Below are positions 6,667-9,799 of a stretch of 9,799 nt of DNA, piece by piece. Below the pieces are notes generated by a model. It ran no database searches. It saw only the letters and a list, made by a program, of their open reading frames with translations, and was not told where the DNA came from. This DNA comes from Candidatus Poribacteria bacterium (lineage in GTDB: Bacteria; Poribacteria; WGA-4E; PCPOR2b): positions 1 through 9,799 of the forward strand of contig JAPUIP010000627.1 in assembly GCA_027296925.1 (NCBI GenBank), written 5' to 3'. The translations under genes and the position numbers were made by a program. Positions within the stretch are counted from its first letter, which is position 1. Every line of letters starts with the position of its first letter.

Positions 6667-6762
6667 ATCGGAGAGTTTACGGAAAAGTCCGTTTTCAAGC
6701 GACGGTGGATGCAAAAACGGAGTTGGCGATCGTACCTGAAGTTCGGTTTCGGACGCTAGCAA

Positions 6763-6810
6763 AATCGGGCATGCGCGCTGGCAAAGTGGAGACTTCACCC
6801 GATTGTTTTT
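6763..6810 (+). terminator. Possible leader hairpin followed by T run
   Basis: AATCGGG (6763-6769) and CCCGATT (6798-6804) form a perfect 7-bp stem around a 28-nt loop. The loop can itself pair at AAGT/ACTT. G then TTTTT (6805-6810) follows. In the leader of the kinase operon this could act as an attenuator. The large loop makes it a weak call. Confidence 0.25.
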
Positions 6811-6894
6811 ATGATCCCATCCTGCGATAATTTTCACGCTTCCAAAGCCTTCGCGGAATAGGTTCTTTGTCACCCAAAACCAAATTCAGTTGCA

Positions 6895-6899
6895 AAGGA
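6895..6899 (+). promoter_or_regulatory. Ribosome-binding site fixing the kinase start
   Basis: AAGGA lies 6 nt before the ATG at 6906. This favours that codon over the in-frame TTG at 6867, which has no comparable site upstream. Confidence 0.75.
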
Positions 6900-6905
6900 A
6901 AGATC

Positions 6906-8171
6906 ATGCCAGAAGATTTTGATCAAGACCTCTCACGTTCCTTAGCTGAAGCTTTTCAATCTTTTGACGCTGCTGGTGAAAAGCTGACCCGGGCCTATGC
7001 GGAATTGGAGAAAAAGCTGGAGAACGTCAATCAGGAACTGGAGCGCACGAATCAGGAACTCAGCCAGAGCCTGCAGGAAAAAGAAAGGCTTCATAATCAC
7101 CTGGTATGTATTCTTGAAAGTATGATTGCAGGTGTTGTTGCGGTCGACCTCCACGGGCGTATCACTCTGTTTAATCAGATGGCTGAAAAGCTGATAGGCA
7201 TTACCGCAACGGACGTTATTGGTCGCCCGTATGAGGAGATATTCCCCGATCGACGATTTCTGGTGAATACGCTCAAGATGCTTGAATCCTACCCCAGTCA
7301 TGAGGGGTTCATCCAACAGAATGGCAGTTCCGAACCGATTCCTGTGGAGATTAGCACCACGCTGATCACGGACACGGAGGGCGAAGTATCGGGTGCACTA
7401 GAGCTCATTCGTGACATCTCCAGGCGTAAGCAATTGGAAGAACAGCTCGGGAGATCAAAGGCGCTGGCAGAACTGGGAAAGATGGCGGCTGAAGTTGCGC
7501 ACGATTTGAGAAATCCACTCGGAGCAATCCAGCTTTATGCGGGGCTGCTTCAGCAAGAACTCGCTGATGATCGCAGGCATATGGCGGATGCCATCGTTGC
7601 GGGGATCAATTCCCTCGAATTCATCACATATAACTTGCTATCGCTTGCGCGTCCGATGAAGCCGAACTTTCAGTTTGTCGATTTAGCAGAGCTCATTGAT
7701 AGTGAGATCATACTTACGGTTCATGCAATGGAAGAGAAGAATATAACGCTTATCCGAGACTATCACAGAAATGGACAGTTCATGTGCTATGCCGACTGTG
7801 AACAACTGAAGCAAGTCACACTAAACTTGATTCTGAATGCGATTCAAGCCATGCAGGACGGGGGGACGCTCAGATTAATGGGACGGACGGATACGAACAA
7901 GGATGTCATTATACTGAGCGTGGAGGACAACGGCCCTGGCATCCCGCGTGACATCCAGGAGAAGATTTTCACACCGTTTTTTACGACGAAGGCTTCGGGG
8001 ACGGGATTGGGACTTCACACTGTAAATCGTATTGTGCAAGCGCACTATGGACACATACGAGTGCAGAGCACCGAGGGTAGGGGGACGAAATTTATTATTG
8101 AATTTCCGGTGGATGCAAGAACCAAACAGATGCCAATTTTTTCTGTGAATGCTGCATTAAGGAGGGAATAA
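6906..8171 (+). CDS. Soluble PAS-domain sensor histidine kinase (FleS/FlrB/AtoS-like)
   Basis: A 421-residue kinase with no membrane segment or signal peptide, so it senses a cytoplasmic cue. Residues 10-66 are a long N-terminal coiled coil (AYAELEKKLENVNQELERTN). About 66-172 is a PAS domain (AGVVAVDLHGRITLFNQMAE, then IRDISRRKQLEEQ). The HisKA dimerisation domain carries the H-box AAEVAHDLRNPLGA, with His199 as the autophosphorylated residue. The HATPase domain shows the N-box NLILNAIQAM (307-316), the G1 box DNGPGIP (341-347), the F-box TPFFTTK (356-362) and the G2 box GTGLGL (365-370). All catalytic boxes are intact. The coiled coil plus PAS layout with no membrane anchor resembles FleS/FlrB flagellar kinases, but no flagellar genes are nearby, so the role is open. 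Partner: the response regulator 3 nt downstream. The operon is preceded by a sigma-54 promoter. Confidence 0.93.
   Translation: MPEDFDQDLSRSLAEAFQSFDAAGEKLTRAYAELEKKLENVNQELERTNQELSQSLQEKERLHNHLVCILESMIAGVVAVDLHGRITLFNQMAEKLIGITATDVIGRPYEEIFPDRRFLVNTLKMLESYPSHEGFIQQNGSSEPIPVEISTTLITDTEGEVSGALELIRDISRRKQLEEQLGRSKALAELGKMAAEVAHDLRNPLGAIQLYAGLLQQELADDRRHMADAIVAGINSLEFITYNLLSLARPMKPNFQFVDLAELIDSEIILTVHAMEEKNITLIRDYHRNGQFMCYADCEQLKQVTLNLILNAIQAMQDGGTLRLMGRTDTNKDVIILSVEDNGPGIPRDIQEKIFTPFFTTKASGTGLGLHTVNRIVQAHYGHIRVQSTEGRGTKFIIEFPVDARTKQMPIFSVNAALRRE
8159..8166 (+). promoter_or_regulatory. Strong ribosome-binding site inside the kinase 3' end
   Basis: AAGGAGGG, nearly a full Shine-Dalgarno match, lies 8 nt before the regulator ATG at 8175 and covers the last Arg-Arg codons of the kinase. 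The C-terminal residues of the kinase may therefore be constrained by this signal, and the pair is likely co-translated. Confidence 0.85.
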
Positions 8172-8174
8172 GCC

Positions 8175-9530
8175 ATGAAAGACTACCGTGTTTTAGTTGT
8201 AGATGATGAAGATTATATGAGAGCCGCGGTCATTGAAACCCTGCAACGTGCAGATTTCCCTGCAATGACCGCAAGCAGTGCCAAGGAAGCGATGGATCTC
8301 ATGGCGCACCGGAAATTCTCCGTGGTGATCACGGATGTGAAAATGCCGGGGATGGATGGCTTGAAATTCTTCCAAAAAGTAAAAGAACTCCACCCGGAAA
8401 CCGCTGTGATTATTATGACCGGCTATCCCGACCTTCAGGACGCTATCAACACCCTCAAACAGGGCGCCGTCGATTACCTTCAGAAACCGTTCATGCCGCA
8501 AAAACTGACAGATCTGGTCGCGCAATTTATTGATTATCAGCGGGACGACGCAGTCGATCAATTGGACAACCTGATTACGCAGGATGCCTACATGCAGCAA
8601 ATTCTGAACAAAGTCCGTACGGTCGCTGCCAGCAACGCGCCGGTACTCATTCAGGGCGAAACCGGTACGGGCAAAGAACTGATTGCGCAAGCATTGCACG
8701 ATAGTAGTCAACGGTCCGAAACCGGGAAAATGGTTGCAATCAATTGTGCGGCAATCCCGGAATCTCTGCTTGAGAGCGAGATGTTTGGGGCTGAGAGAGG
8801 CGCGTACACCGGAGCGAACGCCAGACATCTCGGCAAATTTGAACGTGCGCATAAGGGAACACTATTTCTGGATGAGATCAGTGCGCTTTCGTGGCATTTA
8901 CAGGCGAAGCTCCTGCGAGCGTTGCAAGAAAGAGAAATTGAGCGTGTGGGAGGAAATGGATCAATTCCGGTCGATGTGCGGATTGTCGCTTCTTCCAATG
9001 AAGACATCGAAGAGTTTGTCGAGGAGGGTAAGTTTCGGCCCGATCTCTACTATCGTCTGGACGTGATTCGCATTGCGCTTCCCCCGCTGCGCCAGCGGAA
9101 ATGCGATATTCCCTTGCTCGCCGATCACTTCCTGAAAATGTACGCGAGGTTGTACAACCCAAGAATCATAGGCTTCTCTGATGGGGCATTGAAGGCCCTG
9201 GAGGCTTATGATTGGCCGGGTAATGTTCGTCAACTTCAGAACGTCGTCCAGCAGGCGACGATTGAAATCGACGGCACATATATCGGGACAGATAGCCTCC
9301 AACTCAATCGCCGGAATCGGGTGAAGATCATTGAGGAGGAGACCCTCGATGCCATCCCGTTTAAGGTCGGGATGTCGCTGCACGAAATCGAAAAACAGGC
9401 AATCCTCAGAACGTTGGACGCGCACGGCGGCAACCAAACAAAGACCGCCGAGATTTTGAGAATCACGACACGCACCATTCGGAATAAGTTGCACGAGTAC
9501 TCCAGCCAGGTGAACGCCTTGAATTCCTGA
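8175..9530 (+). CDS. NtrC-family sigma-54-dependent response regulator
   Basis: A 451-residue transcription activator of canonical length with three domains. The receiver (1-120) has Asp10/Asp11, phospho-acceptor Asp54 (VITDVKMPGMDG), Thr82 and Lys104 (LQKPF). The AAA+ domain (about 133-365) has Walker A GETGTGKE (161-168), the sigma-54 contact loop GAYTGA (209-214), Walker B GTLFLDEIS (228-236), arginine-finger region FRPDLYYRL (287-295) and sensor II WPGNVRQL (347-354). The Fis-type helix-turn-helix is at 418-442 (GGNQTKTAEILRITTRTIRNKL). The contact loop has Tyr in place of the usual Phe of GAFTGA, a conservative change. Phosphorylation by the adjacent kinase should drive ATP-dependent remodelling of sigma-54 polymerase at promoters with upstream dyads. 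The layout fits FleR/FlrC/AtoC/ZraR-type regulators; the target genes are unknown. Confidence 0.95.
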   Translation: MKDYRVLVVDDEDYMRAAVIETLQRADFPAMTASSAKEAMDLMAHRKFSVVITDVKMPGMDGLKFFQKVKELHPETAVIIMTGYPDLQDAINTLKQGAVDYLQKPFMPQKLTDLVAQFIDYQRDDAVDQLDNLITQDAYMQQILNKVRTVAASNAPVLIQGETGTGKELIAQALHDSSQRSETGKMVAINCAAIPESLLESEMFGAERGAYTGANARHLGKFERAHKGTLFLDEISALSWHLQAKLLRALQEREIERVGGNGSIPVDVRIVASSNEDIEEFVEEGKFRPDLYYRLDVIRIALPPLRQRKCDIPLLADHFLKMYARLYNPRIIGFSDGALKALEAYDWPGNVRQLQNVVQQATIEIDGTYIGTDSLQLNRRNRVKIIEEETLDAIPFKVGMSLHEIEKQAILRTLDAHGGNQTKTAEILRITTRTIRNKLHEYSSQVNALNS

Positions 9531-9799
9531 CATCATAAGGTGTTGGTTATCGTTTGCGCGGGAGCTCAATCGGAATTTTTTTCCGTCCATTCCTGATGAA
9601 AGTGGCTGTTACACAAGCGGTTTGCATGGCGAACCTATCCGAAACAGGCTGATGTCCTACCATACCCTCCGACAGATCGGGCAGTTCAAGCGTTGATTGC
9701 ATTTTAGCGGATGCTACACAGAGAAGGTCGAAAACCCCCGTATCCCTTCCTTTGCGAAGTTTATCCTCAAGCTAAGGAATGGCGATTTAATAACTCCTA
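9531..9799. other. Non-coding end of window, nothing assignable
   Basis: About 270 bp after the regulator stop. I see no gene with a ribosome-binding site, no RNA gene and no clear terminator. A small hairpin, CGGAA (9571-9575)/TTCCG (9581-9585) with a T5 loop, is the only structure noted. Confidence 0.5.

Larger units (their letters stand above)
6316..6905. other. Divergent regulatory intergenic region
   Basis: 590 bp separate the minus-strand peptidase/kinase operon from the plus-strand two-component operon. No convincing gene lies here. Open frames on both strands lack ribosome-binding sites and family features. The region contains a 24-bp tandem repeat, a 9-bp inverted repeat, a sigma-54 promoter and a long leader with potential hairpins. 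Further left, a 6-bp inverted repeat TCATGT (6376-6381)/ACATGA (6393-6398) might be a binding site for the leftward operon; this one is weak. Confidence 0.6.

Noticed and set aside
6482..6739. Plus-strand open frame of 85 codons in the intergenic region, starting with an 8-residue repeat
   Set aside because: The peptide repeat is simply the 24-bp tandem repeat read in frame. There is no ribosome-binding site, it runs through the sigma-54 promoter, and the sequence has no protein-like pattern.
6526..6873. Minus-strand open frame of 115 codons in the same region
   Set aside because: No ribosome-binding site or family feature; it crosses the promoter and dyad and is best explained as chance.
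8193..8852. Long open frame antisense to the response regulator (and another at 8961-9590)
   Set aside because: These are shadows of a clearly coding gene with all family motifs on the plus strand.
9571..9585. CGGAA-TTTTT-TTCCG as a terminator of the two-component operon
   Set aside because: A 5-bp stem with the T residues in the loop rather than after the stem; not a canonical intrinsic terminator.

Overview
The window looks like chromosomal DNA of a Gram-negative-type bacterium. The best guess is Candidatus Poribacteria or a close relative. The main clue is the C-terminal sorting domain of the protein at 3204-3905: its core NPFNPETWIPYQL, followed by AAYWDGRN and SGVYFYQL, is a form I associate with poribacterial exported proteins. 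A truncated ceramidase-like gene of a type also familiar from those genomes agrees with this. The assignment is recall plus inference, not a search result. There is no sign of phage, plasmid, CRISPR, rRNA or an intact tRNA.

Layout. All genes from 49 to about 6315 lie on the minus strand. Read in transcription order, 6315 down to 3204 is one tight operon: a small helical protein, an M24 (Xaa-Pro aminopeptidase-type) peptidase, a PfkB-family sugar kinase, and a short secreted protein with a type IX-like sorting domain. The junctions are 2 nt, 9 nt and an overlap. A strong GC hairpin (3137-3169) follows the last stop. Next comes a repeat-rich stretch with two 65-bp direct repeats and a C-rich/G-rich palindromic element (2904-3071). 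It runs into a broken gene whose conserved part matches the N-terminal region of neutral-ceramidase-like proteins (2226-2927). Beyond that are two genes of unknown function: a small membrane-anchored or exported protein (1583-2188) and a membrane-anchored TPR protein (49-1422).

On the plus strand, 6906-9530 encodes a two-gene regulatory operon: a soluble PAS histidine kinase (FleS/FlrB/AtoS-like layout) and its NtrC-type, sigma-54-dependent response regulator. The kinase stop and regulator start are 3 nt apart, and the regulator's ribosome-binding site lies inside the last kinase codons.

The 590-bp divergent intergenic region (6316-6905) is the most interesting part. It holds a near-consensus -24/-12 sigma-54 promoter (6649-6666) pointing at the kinase/regulator operon. 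About 115 bp upstream of the predicted start lies a perfect 9-bp inverted repeat (6547-6574), and overlapping its upstream edge is a 24-bp tandem repeat (6480-6551). This is the architecture expected of an enhancer-activated promoter, so the operon may activate itself. A possible leader hairpin followed by a T run lies between promoter and gene. What the regulator controls outside its own operon cannot be told from this window; no flagellar or transport genes are present.
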